A stretch of DNA of 64,000 bases from Megasphaera sp. AM44-1BH (GTDB taxonomy: Bacteria > Bacillota > Negativicutes > Veillonellales > Megasphaeraceae), in NCBI RefSeq assembly GCF_003467125.1, contig NZ_QSFA01000009.1, forward strand, positions 1 through 64,000, given 5' to 3'. This document shows, piece by piece, positions 32,958 to 41,289 of the stretch (position 1 is the stretch's first letter; every line of letters starts with the position of its first letter). A program made the position numbers and the translations under genes. The notes beneath the pieces were generated by a model. That model searched no databases. It was not told the origin of the DNA and saw nothing but the letters and a program-made list of their open reading frames with translations.

Positions 32958-35384
32958 TTACTCTGTCGTAAATAATAATTCTTTTTTGTCCGGGCTGTCT
33001 ACATGGAGATGATTGCCCTTTTTCAGGCTGCCGCCAAGCATCATTTCGGAAATAGGATCTTCCACCAGCTTCTGGATGGCACGCTTCAGCGGACGGGCAC
33101 CATAAGCAAAATCGGTACCTTCCCGGACCAGTACATCATCGGCATTTTCCGTCCAGTCCATAGCAATGCCCTTTTCATCGAGCCGCTTCGTCAGGTCTTT
33201 CAGCATAAGAGAAACGATGCGGCGCAGATCGTCACGCTGCAGCGGTTTAAATACGAGGATTTCGTCAATCCGGTTCAGAAATTCCGGACGGAAGAACCGC
33301 CGCACATCATCCATGATTTCTTTTTTTGCCGTTTTAAATGCCTGTTCTCTGCTTTCCTCCTGACTGCCCGTCGAAAATCCCATAACAGGAGCATCGGGTT
33401 TCAAATGGGATGCGCCGAGATTGCTGGTCATGATGATGACCGTATTGCGGAAATCTACCGTACGTCCCTGGGAATCGGTCAGCCGTCCATCATCCAGGAC
33501 CTGCAGGAGAAGATTGAAGAAATCAGGCGATGCCTTTTCTACTTCATCGAACAGCACGACACTATACGGTTTTTCCCGTACTGCGTCAGTAAGCTGTCCT
33601 CCTTCTTCATACCCCACATATCCCGGAGGAGCACCGACCAGGCGGGATACGCTGTACTTTTCCATATATTCACTCATATCGATGCGTATCATCGATTCTT
33701 CACTGCCAAAAAGCTGCTGTGCCAATGTCCGGGCCAGCTCGGTTTTGCCAACCCCGCTGGGGCCGAGAAACAGGAACGAGCCAATCGGGCGGTTTATGTC
33801 CTTGAGTCCTGCCCGTGCCCGGCGTATGGCTTTAGACACAGCCGTCACGGCTTCATCCTGACTGATGACCCGCTTGTGCAGTTCTTCTTCCAGGTGGAGC
33901 AGGCGGTGCGATTCCGTTTCTGTCAACTGCCGCACAGGGATTCCCGTCCACTGGGACACGACGTCGGCGATATCATCGCCAGTCACGACCAGACGGGCAT
34001 CGTCATGCTGCTTCCGTTCTTTCTGCATCGTTTCCAGCTGCCGTGACAACTCTTTTCCTTCATCACGCAATGCGGCACAGCGTTCAAAATCTTCACTGGC
34101 GAGAGCCGCTTCTTTTTCCTTGCGGATATCGGCCAGTTTCTGTTCCAGATTCTTGACTTCATCAGACGGAGAATATACTTTCATCCGCACCCTTGATGCC
34201 GCTTCATCCATGACATCAATAGCCTTGTCCGGCAGATAGCGGTCACTGATATATCGCGCCGAAAGCGTAACGGCGCTGCGTACGGCCTCATCGGTAATAC
34301 GTGCTTTATGGAATGCTTCATAGCGGTCGCGCAGGCCGAACAATATCTGAATAGCATCCTCTTCTGTCGGTTCACCGACCAGTACGGGCTGGAACCGGCG
34401 GGCCAGAGCCGTATCTTTTTCTATATGTTTTTTATATTCATCCAGTGTCGTCGCACCGATGCATTGCAATTCTCCCCGGGCCAGAGCCGGTTTCAGAATG
34501 TTGGCGGCATCCATGGAACCTTCCACTGCGCCGGCGCCGATGAGCTGATGCAGTTCGTCAATGAAGAGAATCATATGGGAATCATTCTGTATAGCTTCTA
34601 TCACTTTTTTGATGCGTTCTTCAAATTCGCCACGGTATTTTGTGCCAGCGACGAGACTGGTAAGATCCAGGGAAAATATCCGTTTATCTGCCAGAATATC
34701 CGGTACGACACCGCTTACGATTCGCTGGGCCAGGCCTTCGGCAATAGCCGTCTTTCCTACGCCGGGGGCACCGATTAAAACAGGGTTATTTTTCGTCCTG
34801 CGGCTGAGGATCTGGATGACCCGGTCGATTTCCTTTTCCCTGCCGATGACCGGATCGATTTTTCCTTTCCGTGCCAGTTCATTCAGATCCCGGCCATAGG
34901 CATTAAGATCTATACTACCGGAGGCACTGTTTTCTTCCGGCATATCTTCTGCATCTGTCCCCGTTACATCTGCCAGACGATGCAAAATCTGTTCGGGATC
35001 GACATCCATGGATTCCAGGATCTGGCTGGCACGGCCGCTTCCTTCCAGAATCAGCCCGGCAAGGATATGTTCCGTGCCTACATAGTTCTGCCCCAGCCGG
35101 TTGGCTTCACTGACAGCCAGTTCCATCGTCCGTTTCGTACGCGGAGTAAGCCCCGGATCATCCTGGACTATATCACTGGACGCCGTCAGTTTTTCGATGG
35201 CCCGCAGTACATTTTCCGGTGTAAGTCCCAGCTGGGCCAGCACCTGTCCTGCTACACCGTCTTTATTAAGAACGAGACCGAGCAGGATATGCTCTGTCCC
35301 CACATAGTCATGACCCAGGCGCTGCGCAGTCTGCTGGGCATATTGCAGCACCCGTTTTGCATTATTAGTAAATCTGTTGTACAT
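32958..35384 (-). CDS. clpC: ATP-dependent Clp protease ATPase subunit ClpC
   Basis: 808 residues. Double Clp-N domain (1-145), AAA1 with Walker A at 205-212 (GAPGVGKT), a middle domain with a UVR-like coiled coil (about 410-470), AAA2 with Walker A GPSGVGKT near 545, and a C-terminal domain. The ClpP-contact loop reads PVMGFSTG. The two N-domain glutamates that bind phosphoarginine in Bacillus ClpC (E32 and E106) appear here as E31 and E105 in VGTEHIL repeats. It unfolds substrates for ClpP. Fourth gene of the ctsR operon. Confidence 0.96.
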   Translation of the reverse strand: MYNRFTNNAKRVLQYAQQTAQRLGHDYVGTEHILLGLVLNKDGVAGQVLAQLGLTPENVLRAIEKLTASSDIVQDDPGLTPRTKRTMELAVSEANRLGQNYVGTEHILAGLILEGSGRASQILESMDVDPEQILHRLADVTGTDAEDMPEENSASGSIDLNAYGRDLNELARKGKIDPVIGREKEIDRVIQILSRRTKNNPVLIGAPGVGKTAIAEGLAQRIVSGVVPDILADKRIFSLDLTSLVAGTKYRGEFEERIKKVIEAIQNDSHMILFIDELHQLIGAGAVEGSMDAANILKPALARGELQCIGATTLDEYKKHIEKDTALARRFQPVLVGEPTEEDAIQILFGLRDRYEAFHKARITDEAVRSAVTLSARYISDRYLPDKAIDVMDEAASRVRMKVYSPSDEVKNLEQKLADIRKEKEAALASEDFERCAALRDEGKELSRQLETMQKERKQHDDARLVVTGDDIADVVSQWTGIPVRQLTETESHRLLHLEEELHKRVISQDEAVTAVSKAIRRARAGLKDINRPIGSFLFLGPSGVGKTELARTLAQQLFGSEESMIRIDMSEYMEKYSVSRLVGAPPGYVGYEEGGQLTDAVREKPYSVVLFDEVEKASPDFFNLLLQVLDDGRLTDSQGRTVDFRNTVIIMTSNLGASHLKPDAPVMGFSTGSQEESREQAFKTAKKEIMDDVRRFFRPEFLNRIDEILVFKPLQRDDLRRIVSLMLKDLTKRLDEKGIAMDWTENADDVLVREGTDFAYGARPLKRAIQKLVEDPISEMMLGGSLKKGNHLHVDSPDKKELLFTTE

Positions 35385-35451
35385 ATTCTTTCACATCCTT
35401 ATACTCTGGTCCGGACAGTGCCTGCCCTTTCATGGGGCCAGCGTACACATT

Positions 35452-36513
35452 TTAAATGGCATAATCCTGCAGAAGCTGCCGGACCACCCGGGCCCGCTGC
35501 AGATCCTGTTCTTCGTCATTCAGTTCCCTGCCGGCCTGCCATTGCAGATATGCCGGACCCGCTGCAGTCAGCAGGGCATGATAGGCCTGAGGCCGTTCCT
35601 GTATGACACCAAAATCGATTCCCAGACGGAAATCGCTCAAAAAATCAACGGTTTCATAAAAATCAAGCATCCAGGCATGGGATAATACGCCATAATTCCG
35701 GAAGAACCGGTCTTTCATGGCATTCTGGTTATGTGTCCAGAGCAGGTTCCGGCAATTCCGTTCTTCCTGGACAATCTGGGTGACAAGCTTTTTCAGCTGT
35801 CCCAGAATATCGTCTTCCGATACGCCCAGTGTAATCTGGTTTGTTACCTGGAATACATTGCCAATATATTCATTCCGTTCCGTATACATGCCGCACATGG
35901 TAAATCCCAGTTTGGTAATCCCCTGGACAATGCGGTTCAGTCGTTTCATGAGCACCAGTCCCGGCAGATGGAGAATGACGCCGGCAATCAGTCCAGTCCC
36001 CGTAAGAGACGGACTGGCAGTCAGATATCCGAAATCATCGCGGAAAGCAAAATTCAGTTTTGCTTCCAGCGCGTCGTCCACCTGTGTCGCGTCCTCCCAT
36101 GCCTTATCGAGCTGAAGTCCTGCCGCACCGGTCTGAATACAGAAATGATCGTCTTCATTGATCATGATAGCGACAGCACCATCCTGGCGGAGCAGCAGTC
36201 CCCGGTTCTGCGGTTTCTGAATCTGGCCTGCCGAAACCAGATGGCGTTCTGCCAGCACTTCCCGTTCCCACGATGTCAGATCCGAAAGATGGATACTTTC
36301 ATAGTTTCCCCTTCCCAGGGTGTTCAGACTCGGCATATACCGTTCTCCTTCAGCCAGGACGGCTGCCAGTTCCGCATCGGTTGCTTTATCAGGAAATACA
36401 TATTTTTTCAGATTACGGGAAAGGCGGATACGGCTGTCCAGCACGACGTCGGTCAGATCACCCGACCCGTCCTGCCAGGGAATCAGCGGTGTTTTTAATA
36501 TATCCTGCAGCAT
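35452..36513 (-). CDS. mcsB: McsB-family protein arginine kinase homologue, probably catalytically altered
   Basis: 353 residues, co-linear with Bacillus McsB over its whole length and placed between mcsA and clpC. McsB phosphorylates arginines to mark proteins for ClpCP. Two ATP-binding arginines survive (DSRIRLSRN), but by alignment the key sites differ: the catalytic NEED motif reads NEDD (D121), the next arginine is C125, the reactive cysteine is S167 (TASPS), the RASV arginine is I176 (LIAGV), and the VRG arginine is C207. E212 is kept. The allosteric RDxxRA motif is QDLQRA. It may be a pseudokinase adaptor. AGGAGG precedes the ATG. Confidence 0.9.
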   Translation of the reverse strand: MLQDILKTPLIPWQDGSGDLTDVVLDSRIRLSRNLKKYVFPDKATDAELAAVLAEGERYMPSLNTLGRGNYESIHLSDLTSWEREVLAERHLVSAGQIQKPQNRGLLLRQDGAVAIMINEDDHFCIQTGAAGLQLDKAWEDATQVDDALEAKLNFAFRDDFGYLTASPSLTGTGLIAGVILHLPGLVLMKRLNRIVQGITKLGFTMCGMYTERNEYIGNVFQVTNQITLGVSEDDILGQLKKLVTQIVQEERNCRNLLWTHNQNAMKDRFFRNYGVLSHAWMLDFYETVDFLSDFRLGIDFGVIQERPQAYHALLTAAGPAYLQWQAGRELNDEEQDLQRARVVRQLLQDYAI

Positions 36514-36516
36514 CCG

Positions 36517-37038
36517 TTATTCCTCCTTTCCATTCGTCTGTGGTGGCAGCTGACGTTCCAGCATACGGATTTCATCGCGTACACGGGCGGCTTCTTCATA
36601 CCGTTCATCCTGGACAAGTTTTTTCAGATGCTGGCGCAGGCGCTTGATCTGATTGGCCGTACGGAAAACGCCGGTTCCCCTGTTCGGCACCTTGCCCACA
36701 TGCTTGGTATGGCCATGAATCCGCCGGACCAGCGGTGTAATTTCTTCCCGGAATGCTTCATAACAATCGGGACATCCAAACTTACCGAGGCGGTTGAATT
36801 TACTATATGTCATTCCGCAGCTGCTGCAGCGCGGTTCTTCTTCCGCCTGGCCGGAATAGTCGGGATAGGCCATTTTGCGGAAGAAATCATTATCAATAAT
36901 ATTAAAATTAGAATAATCAGGCAAACTTCCCTGTTTACGCGCACATTCTGCACACAGGTGCAGCTCCGTGCGGCGGCCGTTCTCAATCTTCGTAATATGA
37001 ACGACGGCTTCTCTTTTTTTGCATTGGTCGCAAAGCAT
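36517..37038 (-). CDS. mcsA: McsA, zinc-binding activator of McsB
   Basis: 173 residues. Several CxxC zinc-binding pairs (LCDQC, LCAEC, CSSCG, CPDC) in the N-terminal two thirds and a UVR-type coiled coil at the C-terminus (LKKLVQDERYEEAARVRDEIRMLE). In Bacillus it activates the McsB kinase and helps load ClpC. AAAGGAGG before the ATG; it ends 4 bases before mcsB. The zinc fingers look intact even though McsB does not. Confidence 0.93.
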   Translation of the reverse strand: MLCDQCKKREAVVHITKIENGRRTELHLCAECARKQGSLPDYSNFNIIDNDFFRKMAYPDYSGQAEEEPRCSSCGMTYSKFNRLGKFGCPDCYEAFREEITPLVRRIHGHTKHVGKVPNRGTGVFRTANQIKRLRQHLKKLVQDERYEEAARVRDEIRMLERQLPPQTNGKEE

Positions 37039-37060
37039 GGCGTGCGCCTCCTTTCTTATG

Positions 37061-37513
37061 CTAGTGCAGATTCAGAGTTCTGAGTATCCGCCCTATGACA
37101 GCCAGTCGCTGTGGTTCATCGACTTCATCAAACAATGCCTCAAACGTATGGTGGAGAAGAATGGCTTCCCTGTTCGTCAGCGACTTGCTCTTAATCAGCC
37201 GGTACAACAGCACATCGAGATCTTCCATCGTAATATTGACAGCCGGCAGCGTTTCTTTCAGCGGTGCCGGTGTCCGGTCCTGTTTTTTCGGAGTCAGTCG
37301 GATAATGCGCACAAAACCGCCGGATCCTCTCCGTGATTCTACCAGATAGCCCTTATCGTTGGAAAACCGGGTACTCAGGACATAACTGATCTGAGAAGGT
37401 GCGCAGTCCAGTTCATCGGCCAGCTCATTGCGGCGGAGAACGATATTTTCTTCATCCTCTTCGAGGAGTTTGTGTAATATAAATTGTTCGATTTTATCAG
37501 CTAACACACTCAT
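37061..37513 (-). CDS. ctsR: Transcriptional repressor CtsR
   Basis: 150 residues. Winged helix with the family core NELADELDCAPSQISYVLSTRF and the glycine-rich wing RRGSGGFVRI, which acts as the heat sensor in Bacillus, where it reads RGGGG. The C-terminal half is helical. Represses the clp operon in the absence of stress. First gene of ctsR-mcsA-mcsB-clpC-radA, so it regulates itself. Confidence 0.95.
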   Translation of the reverse strand: MSVLADKIEQFILHKLLEEDEENIVLRRNELADELDCAPSQISYVLSTRFSNDKGYLVESRRGSGGFVRIIRLTPKKQDRTPAPLKETLPAVNITMEDLDVLLYRLIKSKSLTNREAILLHHTFEALFDEVDEPQRLAVIGRILRTLNLH

Positions 37514-37587
37514 CGTATCACCTGCTTAACAAAAATATCAATAGTATTTAAATAGGTGTTTTCACCTTTTGACTTTATCACATTCTT

Positions 37588-37616
37588 ATTATATTAGTCT
37601 TTTTGACTTTTTTCAA
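37588..37616 (-). promoter_or_regulatory. ctsR operon promoter with possible CtsR repeats
   Basis: TTGAAA (37616-37611), a 17-base spacer and TATAAT (37593-37588). The spacer and the region just after the start both contain AAAGTCAAAA (two copies), like one half of the CtsR box GGTCAAA, but I see no perfect tandem heptamer with the usual 3-base gap. Confidence 0.7.
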
Positions 37617-37662
37617 GGGGCGAATTAATGACAACTGACATTAACATGCTCCTTCGACAAAT

Positions 37663-37690
37663 GAACTGCGACCTGTGGCCTGCGGACTGC
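37663..37690. repeat. Degenerate heptamer tandem repeat, locus A (4 units)
   Basis: Four contiguous 7-base units: GAACTGC, GACCTGT, GGCCTGC, GGACTGC. Noncoding, just upstream of the ABC transporter promoter. The same units recur at 49335-49362 and, on the other strand, at 41123-41171. Confidence 0.75.
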
Positions 37691-37698
37691 ACTCCCCG

Positions 37699-37727
37699 TT
37701 GTAAGAACGTTTATAATAGTGTATGAT
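37699..37727 (+). promoter_or_regulatory. Promoter of the ABC exporter operon
   Basis: TTGTAA (37699-37704), a 17-base spacer and TATGAT (37722-37727), 31 bases before the first ABC gene. Confidence 0.6.
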
Positions 37728-37757
37728 AAATGAACCATAAAAGGTGAGGTGTTTGCT

Positions 37758-39497
37758 TTGAAACAATCCGGACCGGGTTCAGTCCGTTATTATTTTTATC
37801 ATGAAAAAAAATTGCTGCTCATCGTCACAATCAGCGGCATCATGTACAATATTGGCATGATTGCCGGTCCCTGGTTCGACGGGCAGCTGGCCCAGTATCT
37901 CTATGACATCTTCAGCGGCACCAGATCGGCAGCGGATATGTATGTGCTCTGCCTGCTCTATGCTCTGGTTATCCTCGGCGTTCAGGGTTCGCGCTATGTC
38001 AAGCGGCTGTACGTCCGGAAATTTGCCAATAATATCAGCCTGTCCATGAAGGATACGCTCTATCAGCATCTGGTCCAGACGCCAAAGAGGGACATGGAAC
38101 AGGCCGATACAGGTGCTCTGATGACCAAGGTCATTTCCGACATCGATACCTGCGTCGAAGGGATGCGCAAGTTTACGACGGAAATCTTCGATACGGGCGT
38201 CGTCATGGCGGCCTACGTGGTTATGCTCATCTGGTACGACTGGCGTCTGACACTGTGCGTCCTCGTTTTTCCGCCCATCGCCTACATTCTGGCCAATAGT
38301 CTGCGGCGCATGGTTGCCACGACAGCGGCCCGGAGCAAGGAAAGCAGCGGCGCCTTGTCAGGCATGACACTGGACCGCATCAGCAACGCCCTGACGTACC
38401 GTGTCTACGGTGAAGAATCGGTCCAGGACCAGCGGTATGAAGCCTATCTGGCCGACTATGAACGAAAGATGATTCTGGCCAATCTCTGGGAAAATACGCT
38501 CCAGCCGATTTACAAAGTCATCGCCATGATCGGCACCATGCTGGTCATCTGGTTCGGCGGTCACAATGTTCTGGGTACGGGCTGGGAATCCTGGGATATT
38601 GCCGCCTTCTCGACGTACCTGGCATGTTTTATCAAGCTGGCGACGAAATCATCTCATGCGGCCAAGCTGTTCAACGCCATCCAGAAAGCCCAGGTTTCAT
38701 GGAAGCGCATACAGCCTCACCTCCAGTCTGCAACAGAGCTGCCCCGGCCCGTACCGCCGGCAGCACCGGATAATCTGACTGTCCTCCATCTTTCCTTTAC
38801 CTATCCCGGCAGCGACGTGCCTGTTTTCCAGGACCTTTCCTTTTCGGCACGGCCTGGTGACATCATCGGTATAACCGGTCCCGTAGCCTGTGGCAAATCG
38901 ACGCTGGGACAGGTTTTTCTCTGCGAAAACCCGCACGGCGGTCAGATTTTCTACGGCAAGAAAGAACTGGGCAACGGCCATACGGCCCCTGATGGCATCG
39001 TCGGCTATTGCGGCCACGACGCAGAACTCTTTGCAGCCACTATTGAAGAAAATGTCCGCCTCGGCCTGCCCGGTGACATCGCTTCCGTCCTGAAAACGGT
39101 CTGCATGGATCAGGACTGCGCCACCTTCCCGGCCGGGATCCGGACACTCATCGGCGAAGGGGGCCAGCGGTTGTCCGGTGGCCAGCAGGCCCGCATCGCC
39201 CTAGCCCGGACCCTGTTCCATCCACGGCCACTCCTGATTCTCGACGACCCTTTCGCCGCCGTCGATATGGCGACAGAACGGAACATATTCGGGAGCCTGC
39301 GCCAAAGCTACAGCGACCATATCATCTTCCTCATCTCGCACCGCCTGACACTCTTCCCGGAACTGGATCAGATCATCTGGCTGAATGGCGACGGGACCAG
39401 TATCATCGCCACCCATGAAGTCTTATATGCATCGTGTCAGGCCTATCGGGATCTCTATGATCTGCAGCATGCCCGGGGAGGTGCTTCCCATGCGTAA
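37758..39497 (+). CDS. Heterodimeric ABC exporter, subunit 1 (membrane-ATPase fusion)
   Basis: 579 residues: six-helix exporter membrane domain (about 15-320) followed by a nucleotide-binding domain with Walker A GPVACGKST, intact signature LSGGQQ, Walker B LLILDDP and an H-loop histidine (LISHR). The catalytic Walker B glutamate is aspartate, so its own ATP site is the degenerate one of the pair. TTG start at 37758 with AGGTG 5 bases before; an upstream GTG lies in the ribosome-binding site. Overlaps subunit 2 by 8 bases. Exports an unknown substrate (drug, lipid or peptide). Confidence 0.9.
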   Translation: MKQSGPGSVRYYFYHEKKLLLIVTISGIMYNIGMIAGPWFDGQLAQYLYDIFSGTRSAADMYVLCLLYALVILGVQGSRYVKRLYVRKFANNISLSMKDTLYQHLVQTPKRDMEQADTGALMTKVISDIDTCVEGMRKFTTEIFDTGVVMAAYVVMLIWYDWRLTLCVLVFPPIAYILANSLRRMVATTAARSKESSGALSGMTLDRISNALTYRVYGEESVQDQRYEAYLADYERKMILANLWENTLQPIYKVIAMIGTMLVIWFGGHNVLGTGWESWDIAAFSTYLACFIKLATKSSHAAKLFNAIQKAQVSWKRIQPHLQSATELPRPVPPAAPDNLTVLHLSFTYPGSDVPVFQDLSFSARPGDIIGITGPVACGKSTLGQVFLCENPHGGQIFYGKKELGNGHTAPDGIVGYCGHDAELFAATIEENVRLGLPGDIASVLKTVCMDQDCATFPAGIRTLIGEGGQRLSGGQQARIALARTLFHPRPLLILDDPFAAVDMATERNIFGSLRQSYSDHIIFLISHRLTLFPELDQIIWLNGDGTSIIATHEVLYASCQAYRDLYDLQHARGGASHA

Positions 39498-41124
39498 CAT
39501 CGTTTGGCAGATTTTACGGAAGAACAGCCTGCTCCTGTTCATCCTCATACTGGCTATCATCGCGTCCATCGCCATAAGCGTCACGCCGCCCCTCATCCTG
39601 CAATACATCGTTGACAGTCTGGTCAGCGGCTCTTTCAGTACCTATCCACTGCTCATAGCCGGCATTGTCTACTTTGCCCTCAATGCCGGCAGCGGCCTCG
39701 TCGATGCCCTCAAGGAAACGCTGATTACCGTCTTCGGCCAAAAAATCACCCATGGCCTTCGCTCAGCCATGTGCCATCGTCTCGATGACCTGCCGGCCGC
39801 CTACTTTGTCGGCCATGAAGCCGGTGCCGTCACATCGCTTTTCGTCAACGACGTCGATACCCTGGAAAACCTCTTCGATTCCGGCGTCGTCAGCATGATT
39901 GCCGATGCCTTCACGATTTTCAGTATCCTCGCCGTCGTCTTCCATCTGAGTCCGGGGCTGGGCATACTGCTCTGCATCTGCCTGCCTTTACTGTTTCTCC
40001 TGACCCGCTATTTCCAAAAACGTATGCTTCAGGCCCAGCGGGATAACCGCATTGCCGTCAGCCGGACGAATGAACTCATTCCGGAAACGGTCCATAATAT
40101 CCGGACCATTCACACATGCCAGCAGGAACATTACCTGCGTCAGCGCTATGGCCGGACCATCCGCGCCAGTTTCAACGCCATGGAACGGAGCAATTTCTGC
40201 GATTCCATCTATTCACCGATCATTATCACCAGCTGCACCGTCATCATCTGCCTGATGATGACCCTGTCCGTCAGCAGCCCGTCCCTGCAGGAACTCTTTG
40301 GCATGACTGTCGGCAGCGTCGTCGCCCTCATCGCCTATGTACGCCGCATCTTCTCGCCTCTGGAAAGCATCGGCATGGAAATCCAGAATATCCAGTCTGC
40401 TGTCGCCGGCATCGGCCGCCTGAAAGACTTCTTCGCCGAACCCGTCCAGGAAAGGAACGGCACGATGGAACCCGTCCCGGCATCAGTGCCTTTGGTCATC
40501 GACGATGCCGCCTTTGGCTATGGCCGGGAAAAAAATATTTTCCGCCACATCTCGCTTACCGTAAATGCCGGGGAAATGGTTACCATCACAGGCCGTACAG
40601 GGGCCGGCAAAAGCACGCTCTTCAAGCTCATTCTCGGCCTCTACCGGCCACGGGAAGGCCAGATCCGTATTTTCGGCTGCGACCCGTGTCAGCTGCCCCC
40701 GCCCTTACGGCGTCAGATTTTCGGCTATGTCGAACAGCAGTTCCACGCCATCAGCGGTACCATTGCTGATCAGATCAGCCTCAAAGATCAGCGTGTGACA
40801 CCGGAAGCCATAGAAAAAGCTCTCCGCCTCGTCGGACTATGGGATACGTGCTGCGCCCTGCCACAGGGGCTGGCAACCCCTTTCAGGCCGGAACTCTTTT
40901 CCCGCGGCCAGAGCCAGCTTTTGTCCATCGCCCGTGCCGTCGTTCTGAATCCACAAATTCTCTTATTCGATGAAATCACAGCCAACCTCGATTCCCTGAC
41001 GGAAAGCCAGGTTCTCCATGCCCTGCAGGCCGCCGCCAGAGACCGGACGGTCCTCTCCATATCCCATCGGCTCTATGAAGCCAGTGGCGAACGGATGATT
41101 GTCATGAACGGACGTGAATCGTAG
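39490..41124 (+). CDS. Heterodimeric ABC exporter, subunit 2 (membrane-ATPase fusion)
   Basis: 544 residues with the same layout: membrane domain (about 10-310), then an ATPase with Walker A GRTGAGKST, Walker B ILLFDEITANLD containing the catalytic glutamate, and SISHR. Its signature is FSRGQSQ instead of LSGGQ. The motifs complement subunit 1: the active ATP site would use Walker A/B from this subunit and LSGGQ from subunit 1, as in TM287/288-like exporters. ATG at 39490 with GGGGAGG before it; the longer frame overlaps subunit 1 and is rejected. Confidence 0.9.
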   Translation: MRNIVWQILRKNSLLLFILILAIIASIAISVTPPLILQYIVDSLVSGSFSTYPLLIAGIVYFALNAGSGLVDALKETLITVFGQKITHGLRSAMCHRLDDLPAAYFVGHEAGAVTSLFVNDVDTLENLFDSGVVSMIADAFTIFSILAVVFHLSPGLGILLCICLPLLFLLTRYFQKRMLQAQRDNRIAVSRTNELIPETVHNIRTIHTCQQEHYLRQRYGRTIRASFNAMERSNFCDSIYSPIIITSCTVIICLMMTLSVSSPSLQELFGMTVGSVVALIAYVRRIFSPLESIGMEIQNIQSAVAGIGRLKDFFAEPVQERNGTMEPVPASVPLVIDDAAFGYGREKNIFRHISLTVNAGEMVTITGRTGAGKSTLFKLILGLYRPREGQIRIFGCDPCQLPPPLRRQIFGYVEQQFHAISGTIADQISLKDQRVTPEAIEKALRLVGLWDTCCALPQGLATPFRPELFSRGQSQLLSIARAVVLNPQILLFDEITANLDSLTESQVLHALQAAARDRTVLSISHRLYEASGERMIVMNGRES

Positions 41125-41171
41125 TTCGCAGTCCGCAGGTCACCAGCTGCTGACTGCTGGCGGCTGGCGGC
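41123..41171. repeat. Degenerate heptamer tandem repeat, locus B (7 units)
   Basis: Seven contiguous units on the plus strand: AGTTCGC, AGTCCGC, AGGTCAC, CAGCTGC, TGACTGC, TGGCGGC, TGGCGGC. It begins inside the stop codon of ABC subunit 2 and ends 3 bases before the terminator. Confidence 0.75.
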
Positions 41172-41174
41172 AAC

Positions 41175-41258
41175 AAAAAAGAACCCCTCCACCGCGATGC
41201 GGTCCCCCTCCCCTTCACAGGGGAGCTGGCGCCGCAGGCATCTGAGGGGTTCTTTTTT
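41175..41258. terminator. Long bidirectional terminator with an inner REP-like hairpin
   Basis: Outer stem of 15 base pairs (41175-41189 with 41244-41258) starting in A6 and ending in T6. The 54-base inner part is GC-rich and forms its own hairpins (CCCCTCCCCTT/AGGGGAG and ATGC/GCAT). It separates the ABC operon from the convergent virK-like gene. Confidence 0.75.
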
Positions 41259-41261
41259 TCT

Positions 41262-41289
41262 ACAAACTAGAAACTTTATACTGCAAACT
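41262..41289. repeat. Degenerate heptamer tandem repeat, locus G (4 units)
   Basis: Units ACAAACT, AGAAACT, TTATACT, GCAAACT. The last unit runs into the stop codon of the virK-like gene (minus strand). Confidence 0.55.

Noticed and set aside
33003..34046. 347-codon plus-strand open frame opposite clpC
   Set aside because: Shadow of clpC; no protein family features.
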